A stretch of 64,000 nucleotides of DNA, from contig NC_133156.1 in NCBI RefSeq assembly GCF_040802235.1, positions 182,912,351-182,976,350 on the forward strand. The letters run 5' to 3'. The stretch comes from Manis javanica (lineage: Eukaryota > Chordata > Mammalia > Pholidota > Manidae). How positions within the stretch are numbered: the first letter of the stretch is position 1; the number at the start of each line of letters is the position of its first letter. Under the pieces are notes generated by a model, which had not been told where the DNA came from, ran no database searches, and saw only the letters and a program-made list of their open reading frames with translations. The position numbers and the translations under genes were made by a program. Shown in pieces: positions 10,500-21,445 of this stretch.

Positions 10500-11700
10500 A
10501 TAAAATATGCTGTAACAAAGAAATAAATCAGGGCAAAAGATATGAATAGACAGTTCTCCAAAGAAGATATACAATTGACCAATAAGCACATAAAAATATG
10601 TTTTGTGACCACAGAAAATAAGCCATGGGGGAGAGAAATGGGGGAATGGATGAAATAGGTGAAGGGGATAAAGATGGACAAACTTCCAGTTATAAAATAA
10701 GTAAATCACAGGAATGAAAAGTTACGGCATAGGGAATATACTCAATAGTGTTGTAATATCTTAGTATGGTGACAGATGGTAACTACACTTATGATGAGCT
10801 TTTTGCAATGCATATAATTGTTGAATCACTATGCTGTACACTTGAAACTAATGTTATATTGTATATCAACTATGCTCAATACAAAAGAAATATGACCTAA
10901 AAAGAAAAGGAAAGATGTTCAGTGCCAGTAGTCATCAAGACCAAAACATGATACCACTTCATACCCACTAGGAATGGCTATCATCAAAATGATGGATAAC
11001 AAGTATTGGTATCTTAGTCTGTTTGAGTTGCTGTAACAAAAATTCCATAGCCTGGTTGGCTGGAACAATGAACATTTATTACAGCTCTGGAGACTGGGAA
11101 GGCAAGATCAAGGCAGTGGGCTGAAGCAGTGTCTGGTGAGGACCTGCTTCCTTGTTGAAAAACGGCTGTCTTCTCACCACATGGCAGAAGGGGTAAGGGA
11201 GTACTCTCTGGGATCTCTTTTAAAGGGCACTAATCCCATTCATGAAGGTTCCATCTTTATGACCTAATCACCACCCAAGTAAATTTTGAGGAAATGATTA
11301 GCTCTGCTGCAAGGCTAATTGAAAATTACAAAGGAGAATATTGGGAGAGCTGAAAAAAAAATGGCTAAACTCATAAGTCTATAAAATTATTTATTAGAAC
11401 AACTGCTTTTGAAAATACTGAGGCAAAACATAAGATCTGTGAGATTATTCATGTTTGTCCCATAATCCACATTTGGGAATATATCCCTCCAAATAATCCA
11501 AGTGGGAAAAATCAATTTTCAATAAACATTTATAGCAGCACTATTCACAATGCAAAGCAAAATAAAACTGGAAATAACTCAAATGCCAGATAATTTCAAG
11601 GGTGTTTATTAAAGTAGCAAACATGGACAGCATTAGTGAATGGGAAAGTACATGGAAAATAATGGGAAAAGTAGAATTCACATTGGTTTGTAAATGCTGA
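10500..11700 (+). mobile_element. Old L1 ORF2 C-terminus with nested insertions
   Basis: Plus-strand L1 ORF2 landmarks at 10550-10600 ('ttctccaaagaagatatac', 'caataagcacataaaa') resume at 10920-11010 ('tcatcaagaccaaaacatgataccacttcatacccac') and again at 11460-11700 ('acatttatagcagcactattcacaat'). Between them lie an L1-type 3'UTR at about 10620-10905 ('cacttgaaactaatgttatattgtatatcaac') and a MaLR-type LTR at 11013-11290. The order of insertion is L1 first, then the two others. Confidence 0.6.
11013..11290 (+). mobile_element. MLT/MaLR-type LTR fragment
   Basis: It opens with 'tcttagtctgtttgagttgctgtaacaaaaattccatag' and continues through 'acagctctggagactgggaaggcaagatcaaggc' and 'ctaatcaccacccaagt', the pattern of ERVL-MaLR LTRs. 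It interrupts an L1 at 'gataacaagtattgg'. Family-level assignment only. Confidence 0.6.
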
Positions 11701-12845
11701 TGAGTAGACATAAATAAATGTACATTCTTGAGTATAATGAAGGAGGAAACTTAGTATTAAATGGTACCGGGATTCCTCTTAGGGATAAACACTGTCTTTG
11801 TTTGGAAAAATAGCCTGATAAGCTGTTTCATACTAACGTAAGACTCTGAAGACATGGGTATGAGCAAAAGCCCTAGCAACAAAAGAAAAGCTGCTCTACA
11901 TGAAAATATTGGAGGAGTTTATGTTTGCTCCTGAGAGAGAGGGAGAGAGTGGTGAGAAGAGATGGGCCAAGCCAGGAAGGGACGGCACAGGAAGTCAAGA
12001 GAAGCCTGATTGCTGCATAGAATGAAGGACTAGTGGGAAATCTCTGGTGAGAGGGTAGGAAATGGACTTTTTAAAGGACCGGAGCATCTAAAATATAAAT
12101 TTTAAGTTGTTTTCTCAAATCTTAAAATCTCACTAAAGCTTTGTGTGAATGGGGCTTTGTAGAAACTGAGAAGAGGCTGGAGTTGAGGCAGCTGGAACAG
12201 TGAAAAGACAGTAACTGTCAACATAGGGACACAGGGTCAAAGCAAACAGAAGAAAATGAGCTCCTCAGAAATTACTGGTAATCTTGGAAAGGGCTCTGAA
12301 CATCCAAACTGGAGGTTTGGGATGACCTTGTTTAGATTACAAAGGGGAGGGAGGTTTTAGCTGCCATTTACCTTACATGAGGATAAGAAGATAACATGAA
12401 GTAAATGTAGGTGTTTTAAGTTCATGAGAGGCTTAAATGTACGAATATTTTTTTTTATTCTCATTGGTTCTAACAATATTGATCGCCAATGACCAAAACA
12501 GAATTAATGGATTCTGGCTAAGCCCCTGCCAAGGCAAAAATTCAGTGGAAGAGAGATGTTCAGGTGCACCTTGGTTATGGCTGGGCAGAGCAAAATGAAT
12601 ATGTAAGGTGGAAAAATGTACACCAGTTCTGTCTTAGCAGTAGGGCTGGGAGGAATGTAGTTAGGCCATCCAAATTTAGAAATATTGTTCTATGTGTTCT
12701 ATTTTGAAGTGTTATTGGAGCAAAAATATAATCAAATAATCAAGAAAGCTGATCTATGAGGAAAATTCAAAAGAATTACTATGTAAATAATTCTCAGTGA
12801 GTGCAATGAAGTTCTTAATTGCCCAACTCCAGAATTCATGACTTC
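11700..12845. other. No gene or recognised repeat
   Basis: Unique-looking, moderately AT-rich sequence. A GAGA-rich patch at 11930-11955 is the only simple-sequence feature. No open frame of note. Confidence 0.3.
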
Positions 12846-12849
12846 CACT

Positions 12850-12985
12850 ACTTAGCCAGAGAAGGATACTAATCAGCCCTAATTTACAGATGGCAGGTCT
12901 GTGGCAAAAGGCCTAGAAGTGATTTTCCCAAGGTTACAGTGCAAGCCAGAGGGTGAGCTGAAAATAGAATTGTACCTCACACTCC
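12850..12985 (-). mobile_element. MIR SINE fragment
   Basis: The antisense MIR pattern is present: 'tttacagatggcaggtctgtggc' followed by 'tttcccaaggttacagtgcaagccagagggtgagctgaa'. An ancient mammalian SINE. Confidence 0.6.
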
Positions 12986-12989
12986 CATG

Positions 12990-14780
12990 CAGGCTATATG
13001 ATAACTTGTGTACTGTCAGCAGAGTTTAGGAATGAATGTCCGGGAGAGGTTAGAATAGTTTTACGGCTCAAGGTCTTGCTCAACAATTGCAAATGCTACT
13101 TTACAACAGCAAATAACCTACCTAATCCCATAAACAGTAAAACCTGGGCACTTACAGCAAAAGTTACAGAAAAAACTTTTCTCTTTGGCAACTGCAAAAT
13201 TTTTTTAAAAGCACAGCTTCACTGTCATAAAGCCACTATTTGTGTAATGCTTAAGTTACAGAAATGATTGCTTTTGACCCTCCAAAGTCTAAACTTCAAA
13301 TAATGACTCTCAACACTGTAATACTAGCAAGCTTATAGGATCTCATGGAAGTGTCTAAATGTTTCCATAAGTGTAGAATTTTCTGGAGGCCTAGGACCTT
13401 TGTGATAACTTTTGGTAAGTTTAAGTTTCCTTACTGAATTAGCATAACTAGAAAGTAGAATGGGATAATCAAATAGATAGGCTAAGACTTAGCCACTAAA
13501 TTTATGTCTCTAGGTGCCCAGGCCATGGAGGGATTCCTCAGCAAGATGTTCTGCTCTACCTGAGATGCTATGCCCATGCTTTTAGGAAAACAACAAAAGG
13601 CAAATGACTGTTCTCTGGGGTAGATTCTTACATTCCTCTGATCTAGTCAACGGAAAGCTTTAAAAATATATGTTTTCAGAAGTGTTATTAATCCCATTCC
13701 CACTTTTCAGAAAGGGTTCTTTGTGATAACAGCTGTATAAAGCAGGTTGATACTTTCGGTCCAGCTCTAAGAGGGAATATTACAATCACAGACTATGGAC
13801 TTCTTGACTGCTAGTTCCCCCACCCCCTCATATGAGAGGCTGCTCTATTACTGCTTCTGCTCAGTTATGCTTCCACAAGACCCTGACCAGAAACATAAAA
13901 TCTAAATGTACAGTAGAAGATAGAAAGTTCTAGGTCCAACAACTATTTCTCAGAGAGCTCTCACTTAACTGGTAAGAGTGGTGGAAGCCAATCCCCTTTC
14001 CATAGCATAACATCATATGTGAAAGCGTCTCACAGAGGCTCCATTAAAGGCAGGAATAATGGAACTAACTAGACAAAATGTGTATCAAAAGTATCCAGAG
14101 TTACTCAAAAGTATTAAAAAATCAGCGTTCTTAGAACTGTTACCTTTTGCAGGCAATGTTTTATTAATAAATTAGCAACCCAATTATTGTGAGGTGAAGG
14201 GATACTTCAAACATCCAAATTTGCATGCGTGCCTGAGAATTTTTTGCTCCTTCAGTCTCTTTCAGCATGAATACTTTGGCTGTTACCATTGGTTTTCCTT
14301 TTAAGCAGCACAGTAACATAGGACTTTCTGGCTTAAATACACATAAATACATAGGTTAAACACATTTGGGATGGGAAGTGGCTAGTTCAGAATGCCTTTT
14401 GAGCATTGTCAACTATTTCACTGTCTGAATTCTGGCAATGCACAGGATTTGCCTCTGATTACCAAAACCGATGGGCTGTGTTTCACACAGAGGAAAATTA
14501 AATTTGAAAAACTCAGTGGGGTCAGCAGTGTACCTGGGTTGCCCCTTTCCTTGCCTCCATTCCCTTCTTGGTTTGACCATGCTCTGTTTTACAGTACTGT
14601 TTTAGTCTGAAGCCTGGTTTAGCAATTTCTGTATGCACAGTTCCAACATATGGGCTATTTTAATGATTCGTGTATTCACCCATCCATCTATTTAGCAGTA
14701 TTTTTGTCACTGTAGGGGATCTAACTATCCCCTCACTTAATAAGGCTGCAGTTGAGGGAAGGCCATAGCCACAGGGACAA
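12990..14780. other. No gene or recognised repeat
   Basis: Unique-looking sequence. A frame at 12998-13267 (plus, 89 codons) has no recognisable domain and no flanking splice logic, so it is not called. Confidence 0.3.
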
Positions 14781-14784
14781 ATAC

Positions 14785-14885
14785 CATGTAAGAATATATG
14801 ACATAAGAGCTAGAGGTAAGCTTTGGGGTCAGAAAGACTTAGGTTAAAATCCAGTTCTGCCATTTACTGAGTGACTGTGATATAA
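14785..14885 (+). mobile_element. MIR SINE fragment
   Basis: Contains 'gctttggggtcagaaagacttaggttaaaatccagttctgccatttactgagtgactgtg', the MIR core in plus orientation. Confidence 0.7.
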
Positions 14886-14900
14886 TGATTTATAAGAAAT

Positions 14901-14929
14901 ATATATTTGGTCAAATGACCAAAATATAT
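14901..14929. repeat. Near-perfect palindrome
   Basis: ATATATTTGGTCA, a two-base spacer, then TGACCAAAATATAT, complementary apart from one inserted A. The same half-site (GATATATTTGGTCATC) recurs at 14934-14949. It could form a short hairpin. No function is implied. Confidence 0.8.
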
Positions 14930-15179
14930 TCTAGATATATTTGGTCATCATTCACAGTTCCTGAAAATGCTTCAGAGCCATAAAGGTGAAAAGGGTGTCT
15001 CATTGTGTTAATGGAGAGACTTTTGGACCCCATCCAAGGGCAGGGGCTGGGTTGCCAGGGGAACTAACCACATGTTAGAAGGTGGGAACTACCAGCCCTC
15101 ATTGAACCTCACTGAGTTACAGCTTCACTACCTAGGAAAATAAGTATGGCAGTTATCTTTCAAGACAGCCTTCAGTGAG

Positions 15180-15635
15180 CTTGGTATTTATTCATGCCCT
15201 TGTGTGATCCTCTTGCCTTGAATGTGGGCTGGACCTAGGGATTTGCTTCTAACAAACAGAATACTGCAAAAGTGAAGGGATGCCACTTCCATGATGAGGA
15301 TTCAAAAGACTGACTCCCATCTTATTGGATTTTCTCTATTACCTTACATGCTTTAATGAAGCAAGCTGCCATATTAGAGGGCTTCACATTGCAAAGAACC
15401 AAGGGAGGTCTCCAGCCAACAACCATGTGAGTAAACCTTGAATCAAATCTTTTCCTAGTCGAAGCTTGTGATGACCAGAGCCCCATCTGATGCTTTAATT
15501 GTAGCCTGTGAAGCAGGGCACCCAGCTAAACCAGTCCAGATTCCCGATCCACAGAAATTGTGAGATAATAAGTGTTGTTTAAAGCCACTCAGTTGTGGGG
15601 GTAATTTGTTACACTGCAGTAGATAACTAATACAG
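15180..15635 (+). mobile_element. Solo LTR, ERVL/MaLR type
   Basis: It runs from 'cttgccttgaatgtgggctggacc' to the typical 3' end 'gtgagataataagtgttgtttaaagccactca...taatttgttacactgcagtagataactaatacag'. The order of motifs matches an ancient placental LTR I recall. Subfamily not determined. Confidence 0.65.
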
Positions 15636-16552
15636 TGGGATAACCTGTTCCTTGCAGAATTACTATATCAGATGTATTTGAAGATTAGAATAATGATGAT
15701 GACAATGATGATGACAACAGTGACTGGGGATCCCAGCTTAACTTAAAGTAAGATGGCAAACCTGGCAGAAATGCTAATGTTTATGAAGAAAACAATTTTT
15801 AGTGCTTGAACTCCTGAGGAGTACAAGATATGCAGGTATGGGGAACAGGATGTCGCATTTCTCATACATGGTCCAGACTGTGTCTAACCCTGACAGAAAA
15901 GGGCTTGCGAGCAAAACTCAAGTAGCAGATTTCTGAGAGTCAGCAAACAAGAAATGGTGCTTGGGGACCCAGCTGACAAAGTTGAGCAAAAAAATGGGGA
16001 AAGGGTCATTCTCCCTCTCCTGCTCAGATTGGAGCATGGCTACAGATACAAAGTGAGACATGAAGGGACAAGTGCTGTTGTTGAAGTCAAGGATGTTCTG
16101 GCTTGGGGGCATGGAGGGCAGCAGCCTTGGCAGGGATGAAAGGTTCTCACTGTACATCCTGGCCACAGTAGCAGCGACAAAGCCCTCTCGCTTCTGTTGG
16201 GATTGACGCATAGCTATTTCTGTGTTGTGACTGGTGAACAATAAGAGACTAGGTGGAAGTAGCATAAGCACTCTTGATTCTGGGCATCTTCAAAGGAGAG
16301 AAACTGAGGACCTTCATCACCATAAGCCGGTGATATTTGGGTTACAGGCATCCTAAAGGATGTGCCAATGTCTGACAGGCAAAGAAAGGTAAACACATTT
16401 CAAACTGAAGGGACAGCATAAGCAAAGATTCAAAGCTGTGAGCATAAATCGTTTCCTTAGGGAAAAGCAAGTAGTTGTGTGTGACCAGGGAAAGGAGTCC
16501 TAGTTAACATTTCCTTTTCTGATTCCAATTTACTCCTTAGAGCAGTGATGCT
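15636..16552. other. No gene or recognised repeat
   Basis: Unique-looking sequence with a short GATGAT microsatellite-like patch at 15690-15715. A 117-codon minus-strand frame at 15918-16271 has no recognisable domain or splice sites. Confidence 0.3.
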
Positions 16553-17063
16553 CAGACTTTTTGGTGTCAGTTTCCCTTCACACTCTTAAAAATGGTTGGC
16601 GACTTCAAAGAGCTTTTGTTTATGTGAATAATATCATCTGAATGTTTACTGTATAAGAAATTAAAAAAGATAAAATTGTTAAATATTTATTTTGAAATTA
16701 TCTACAATAACAATAATAAACATGTTCATATAAATAGCCCATTTTTATGAAAATTTACTCAATTTTCCAAAACACAACAAAAATAAGTGAGAAGAGCGAC
16801 ATTCCTTTACATTTTTTAAGAACCTTTTTTATGTCTAGCTTAACAGAAGACAGTTGGATTTTCATGTCTGTTTCTGCTTCAATCTGTTGCAATATCACAC
16901 ATCATGTTGCCTCTGGAAAAGCCACACTAGACACTTGTGAGAGAAAGAGAGTAGAAAAGGCCAATCATGTTTCATGTTATGAAAATAGTTTCAATCTCCC
17001 AGACCCCCTGAAAGAGTTTCAGGGACCCACAGAGGACCCTGGACCTCACTTTGAAAAGCACTG
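16553..17063 (+). mobile_element. Non-autonomous hAT (Charlie-type) transposon
   Basis: Terminal inverted repeats CAGTGATGCTCAGACTTTTT (left) and CACTTTGAAAAGCACTG (right) face each other. The 8-bp flanks CCTTAGAG (16545-16552) and CTCTAGAG (17064-17071) match at six positions, consistent with an hAT target duplication. Internal landmarks ('gcctctggaaaagccacactagacacttgtgagagaaagagag', 'cagaccccctgaaagagtttcagggacccacagaggaccctgga') fit a mammalian MITE. It encodes no transposase; a 124-codon frame inside is incidental. Confidence 0.75.
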
Positions 17064-17159
17064 CTCTAGAGCAAGAGCAGTAGATATGACTGAGAGAAAC
17101 AGCCAGAACTTCCAAATGTAGTGATGATAATGATAACAATCATAATGCTATTGATGGCT

Positions 17160-17375
17160 AAGGTTTATTGGGTGCTTACTATGTGTTATTCTGAGCACTC
17201 ACAAAAACCAAGGAAGTGGTTACAAGTATACTTTCCAGATGAGGAAACTAAGGACAAATAAGTTAAGTAACTTGCCGAAGTTTACATAGCTGGTGAGTGG
17301 TGTTGAAGTGGGGGTACAAACACAGGCAGCCTGGCTCCGAAGCCTGTACTGACCACTGCACTTTCCTGCCTATCT
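17160..17375 (-). mobile_element. MIR SINE
   Basis: Nearly full MIR in antisense: 'tttattgggtgcttactatgtgttattctgagcac', 'gatgaggaaactaaggacaaataagttaagtaacttgccgaagtttacatagctggtgagtgg', 'tggctccgaagcctgtactgaccactgcactttcctgcct'. Confidence 0.8.
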
Positions 17376-17399
17376 ATGGGACAAAGGCCTGCAGTATAA

Positions 17400-18525
17400 A
17401 TGACAAAGGATTGAGTCATCCCACTCGTCTCCTCCTCCTCCCCCCCTCCCTGCCATTTTAGATTTCAATGCTCTTTTCTCTCTCCGTGCCGCCCACTTAG
17501 GGAACTCATGTTTCTTTTCACTCTGCAGTAAGTCCTTGTCCATTCATTGCCCGTTGTTCATTATTCACACTACTCCACAGAAACTGCTCTCTCTCCAAAG
17601 GCACTAACGACCTTATAATTACCAGATTCAGTGGCTACTGTTCAGACCTCATCTTCTTTGCTCTTCGAGATATAGGATATTATTGACCATTTTCTTTTTA
17701 CTAAAATTCTCTCCTCTATTGGCTAGTCTGACACCAGATGTTTCTATTTCTTTTACCACTTACTCAATAACTTCTTCCCAGAAAATCCCTTAAGAGGTCC
17801 TCTTCCTTGGCCTGGCCCTTAAACCTCTGCATTCCACAGTATATGTTCCAAGGCTCTTCTTTCTTCTCATTCTGTAACTTCTCCAACTGCCACATCATTC
17901 ACTTCCATGGCTTGAATTTCCCAATATATGCTACGGACACCCAAATACTTTATTTACAGCCCAGCCCTCTGTCATATGTCCAAATGATGCCTAGACATTC
18001 TCCAGGCACCTCAGACTTAACACATCCAAATCCTAACCATCATCCCTCCCTTCAAATTGGTCGTTCCATCTGAAGTCTCCATCCTGGGGGATGACACCAC
18101 CACCCTCCATGAGCCAGGCATTTGGGAGTCATTCCAGACTTCTCCCACCTCACCTCCAGGATCTGCCTCATGGTTCTGCTCTACATACCTCTGAAACACC
18201 TCTGAAATGTTCCTCACCCTAGCGCAGGCCATCCTTTTCTCCCACTGACATGATTATACTAACCTCATTGGTAGTTTGCTTTCTCCTAGTTTGAGCTGCT
18301 GACAGTTCACCCGCAGCAGCCAGAGTTGCCACTCTGCACCACTCTGGACACCATCATTACGTTGTGCCTTATGTTCTCGGCGCACCCTGCAATTGTGCAG
18401 CTTTGAGACTGTATACACCACTGCTGAAAGATGCCTTCCAAATCCCATGTGTGACTAGGTTGTTCCACTGCCTGAAACCTCTTCCGTGATTCCCTATTGT
18501 CTTCAGGATAAAGCCCAAACCCCAA
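17400..18525 (+). mobile_element. L2 LINE fragment
   Basis: Long pyrimidine-rich L2 match: 'gcactaacgaccttataattaccagattcagtgg', 'cacccaaatactttatttacagcccagccctct', 'caggcacctcagacttaacacatccaaa', 'ggagtcattccagacttctccc'. It resumes at 18871 after an inserted repeat. L2 died out early in mammalian evolution; the short frames within it are relics. Confidence 0.65.
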
Positions 18526-18870
18526 CACAGTGTTCTAGTTCTGATGGCTGTGTAACAAACTACTCTAACTTAGCAGTGTAAAGCCATAACTATGTTATTA
18601 GGCTTGTGGATTTTGTGGGTCAGATTTGCAAGTGTTCCAGAGAACAATGTGGAAGCTACATAACCATTTATGACAGGCTCTGGATTCACATGGTGTCACT
18701 TTTATTACATTCTATTGGTTATAAGCAAATTTGTCCAGATTCAAGAGGAGGGTACATAGACCTCATCTCTCAGTTGAAAGAGTATCAGGTCACATTGCAG
18801 ATGAGCACGTGAGTTGGGAAATACTGACGCCATCTATGGAAACTACAATCTGCCACACAAAGTATAAACC
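18526..18870. mobile_element. Interspersed repeat inserted in L2
   Basis: Begins 'tctagttctgatggctgtgtaacaaactactctaacttagcagtgtaaagccataac', a motif recurrent in mammalian genomes. It separates two parts of one L2. I am unsure of the family. Confidence 0.45.
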
Positions 18871-19020
18871 CTGCCAGAGAGCCCAGTCTTCCCACCTGCC
18901 ATTGCTCCTTGACCTCTGTGCTCCACTCGTACAAACTTCTGACTGCTCCCTTCTGCACCTAATTCTTCCTCTACCTGTACACTCCTACACCTCCTTTAAC
19001 ACTTAGCTCAAGGATCACTT
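18871..19020 (+). mobile_element. L2 LINE, continuation
   Basis: 'ctgactgctcccttctgcacctaattcttcctctacctgtacactcctacacctcctttaacacttagctcaaggatcactt' continues the L2 interrupted at 18525. Confidence 0.5.
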
Positions 19021-20500
19021 ACTGAAGGCAAACTTAGACAAGGATAAATAAAAAAGAAAGAATCCTATAAGCTTTCAAACAGGAAGAAAAAAAAAACACT
19101 AACAGATGGCTTTGAAGAGTTAAGTCACATTTCAGAAATGGCAAAAGAATAGAGAGAAGGATCACTTAAACAGAATAGAACTCAGAAATAGACACAAGGA
19201 TATAGCAGAATTTAATATCTGACATATGGGTGGCTTTTCAAATTGGGGAGGGGAAAAAGATGTATGTTCAAGCACTCATCTAAGAATTAGCTTCATCTGG
19301 TGGCTATTGGAAAAGTAGAAGTCTGTTCAAACACCTCTCTCATAACCCTGAGTTATCTTCTCTGCTTGTGCCCCTCCCAGCTGCCCCTTGCCTGCTGCCT
19401 CCTTCTCTGCCTGGGGCTCCTGGACTCATCCCTCACACAGTTCTGTGCCTTCAGTGTTCACACCACCACCATAAGGCTGCCCAGGTATATTCCACTCTAC
19501 TGAAGGATTGGGAAAATGAAGGAAACTACAGTATAGAAAAGGAGAATTTAAGAGCTGAGTGCAAAATATGATTTTTTTCTTGGAAAATACCTATGATATT
19601 TCAGAGGTCATTTAATATGTATTTACTGAATATCCATTATATATCAGGCATGGTTCTGGGTGCAGAAGATCAAATGATGCAGCAGATGGGGTTGTAGCCC
19701 CACCCTGACACCCATGGGCCTTACAGAGCATATCATCTCACTTTCAGTTATCAGGACCCATCTCTTTGCCTGTTGATTCTCTTGAGCAGCCAGAACATGG
19801 TATGGGGCCAAGGGCAAATGGGCCCATCAGGCCAAAGAATTAAAACACCTAAACACAACCCTTCTTCGGTAACTAACAGGAGTTGGGATATTAATATCTC
19901 AGCAACCACACCCCTCAGGGTATATTCTTTGAAGCCCAGAGTCCCCTTCAGGATTAAGCTCCAGTTACCCACAGTGGTAACTTTCTTGAAATGTATCCTG
20001 CCTTGCTGGCTTTCTCACCTCTGCCTCACTTCTCCACACTCCTACTGGTATTTCCTGGGATCACATCTTCTATAAACAACGGCTCTCAAAATCTGGTTGC
20101 TGTTCTTCTCCCGGGGAAACCCAAAAGAAGAAAAATGGTTAAAAAAAAAATACTTAAGGAAAGGCAAAGTCCTGACCTCCTGAAGAAAATAAATAATAAA
20201 TAAGTAAGCAAATGAATATATGATTTAGGAAATGACAAGTGTTTTGAAGAAAAAGCAGGGTAAGGGATAGAGAGTGATTGGTGGGTATAAGGGGAAGGGA
20301 TTCTTATTGAGACAGGGTGATCAAGGAAAGTGCCTCGGAGAAGGTAATAGTCAGGAGAGGCTTAAATGAAGTGAGGAAGGGAGCCTTGCAAATAGCTAGT
20401 GGAAGAACATCCTTGGCAAAGTACCTGAGACAAAAACAAACTTCATGTGTTCCAAGTAGAGCAAGAAGACGGGTGGGGTTCCCTTTCCTCTTCTCCATCT
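19021..20500. other. Mostly unclassified; old repeat traces
   Basis: 19610-19730 contains 'tatatatcaggcatggttctgggtgcagaagatcaaatgatgcagca', an old dispersed-repeat motif also found near 40390. Otherwise nothing recognised; open frames at 19300-20203 show no family resemblance. Confidence 0.3.
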
Positions 20501-21445
20501 CTGCTCACTCCTTTGATGATGTCATCCAGTCCCAGGGGTTTAAATACCATCTATATACTTTCAACTCCTATAATCATATCTTTACCTGGACCTCTTTCTT
20601 GGAATCCAGACTCCTAAGTCTAACTACATCAATCTCCATTTGGATATCTAACAGGCTTCAAATTTAACAGGTCCAAAAACCAAAACCCTGATCCTCTCCC
20701 CAAACTTTCTCCTCCTGCTGGGATGTCTTCCTCCTTCTCAGTCAATGAGCAACTCCATCCTTCCAGTCTCCCAGGCCAACATTATTGCAGTCTTCTTTGA
20801 CTCTCTCATTCACCTCTCGTATCCAATCCAATAGCAAATCCTGCCCATTCTGCCTTGAAAATATATCTAAAATCCAGTTACTTCTCACCACCTTCACAGC
20901 CACAACCTCGGTCCAGGCGCCCATCAACCCTTGCCTCACTACTGGTCTCCTGGGCATGCCTCTTGCTCCTTCTACAATTTATTCCCACCCAGAAATGCAA
21001 GAAGTCCTTTTAAAATGAAGCCAAATCACCTCACTCAGAGTAAACGCCAAAGTTCTTACAATGGCTTACAAGATGCTACCCCTTCTACACGCTCACTTGC
21101 CATTCTTACCTCATTGCTTACCACTCTGCCTCTTGCTTACTTCATTCCAGCCATGTGGGCCATTTTGCTTTTCTTCAGATATGCCGGGCATATTTCCATC
21201 TCAGGACCTCTGCACTTGCTATTGTCTCTACTTAGAATGGTCTTCCCCCAATATCCTTCCTCTCCTTTGGTTATTTGCTCAAGCATCACCTTGCAAGTGA
21301 TATCTTCTCTACCCAGGGCTACAGCATATAGTGGGGCACCTAGCCCAGGGGACAAATGGGGCCTGAAATCTGGCCTCAGTTCATGACACACTGTAGGCGC
21401 ACAATAAATATTTGTTGAGTAAGTGCATGAGTGAACAAAAGAACG
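20501..21445 (+). mobile_element. L2 LINE, 3' region
   Basis: A long L2 match: 'tttaaataccatctatatacttt', 'cctgctgggatgtcttcctccttctcagtcaatgagcaactccatccttcc', 'gcaaatcctgcccattctgccttgaaaatatatctaaaatccagttacttctcaccaccttcacagcc', ending at 'aataaatatttgttgagtaagtgcatgagtg', the usual L2 3' terminus. The 151-codon frame at 20931-21386 is a chance frame in this repeat. Confidence 0.75.

Noticed and set aside
20931..21386. A 151-codon plus-strand frame considered as a gene
   Set aside because: It lies wholly within an L2 LINE relic in a frame lacking L2 protein similarity.
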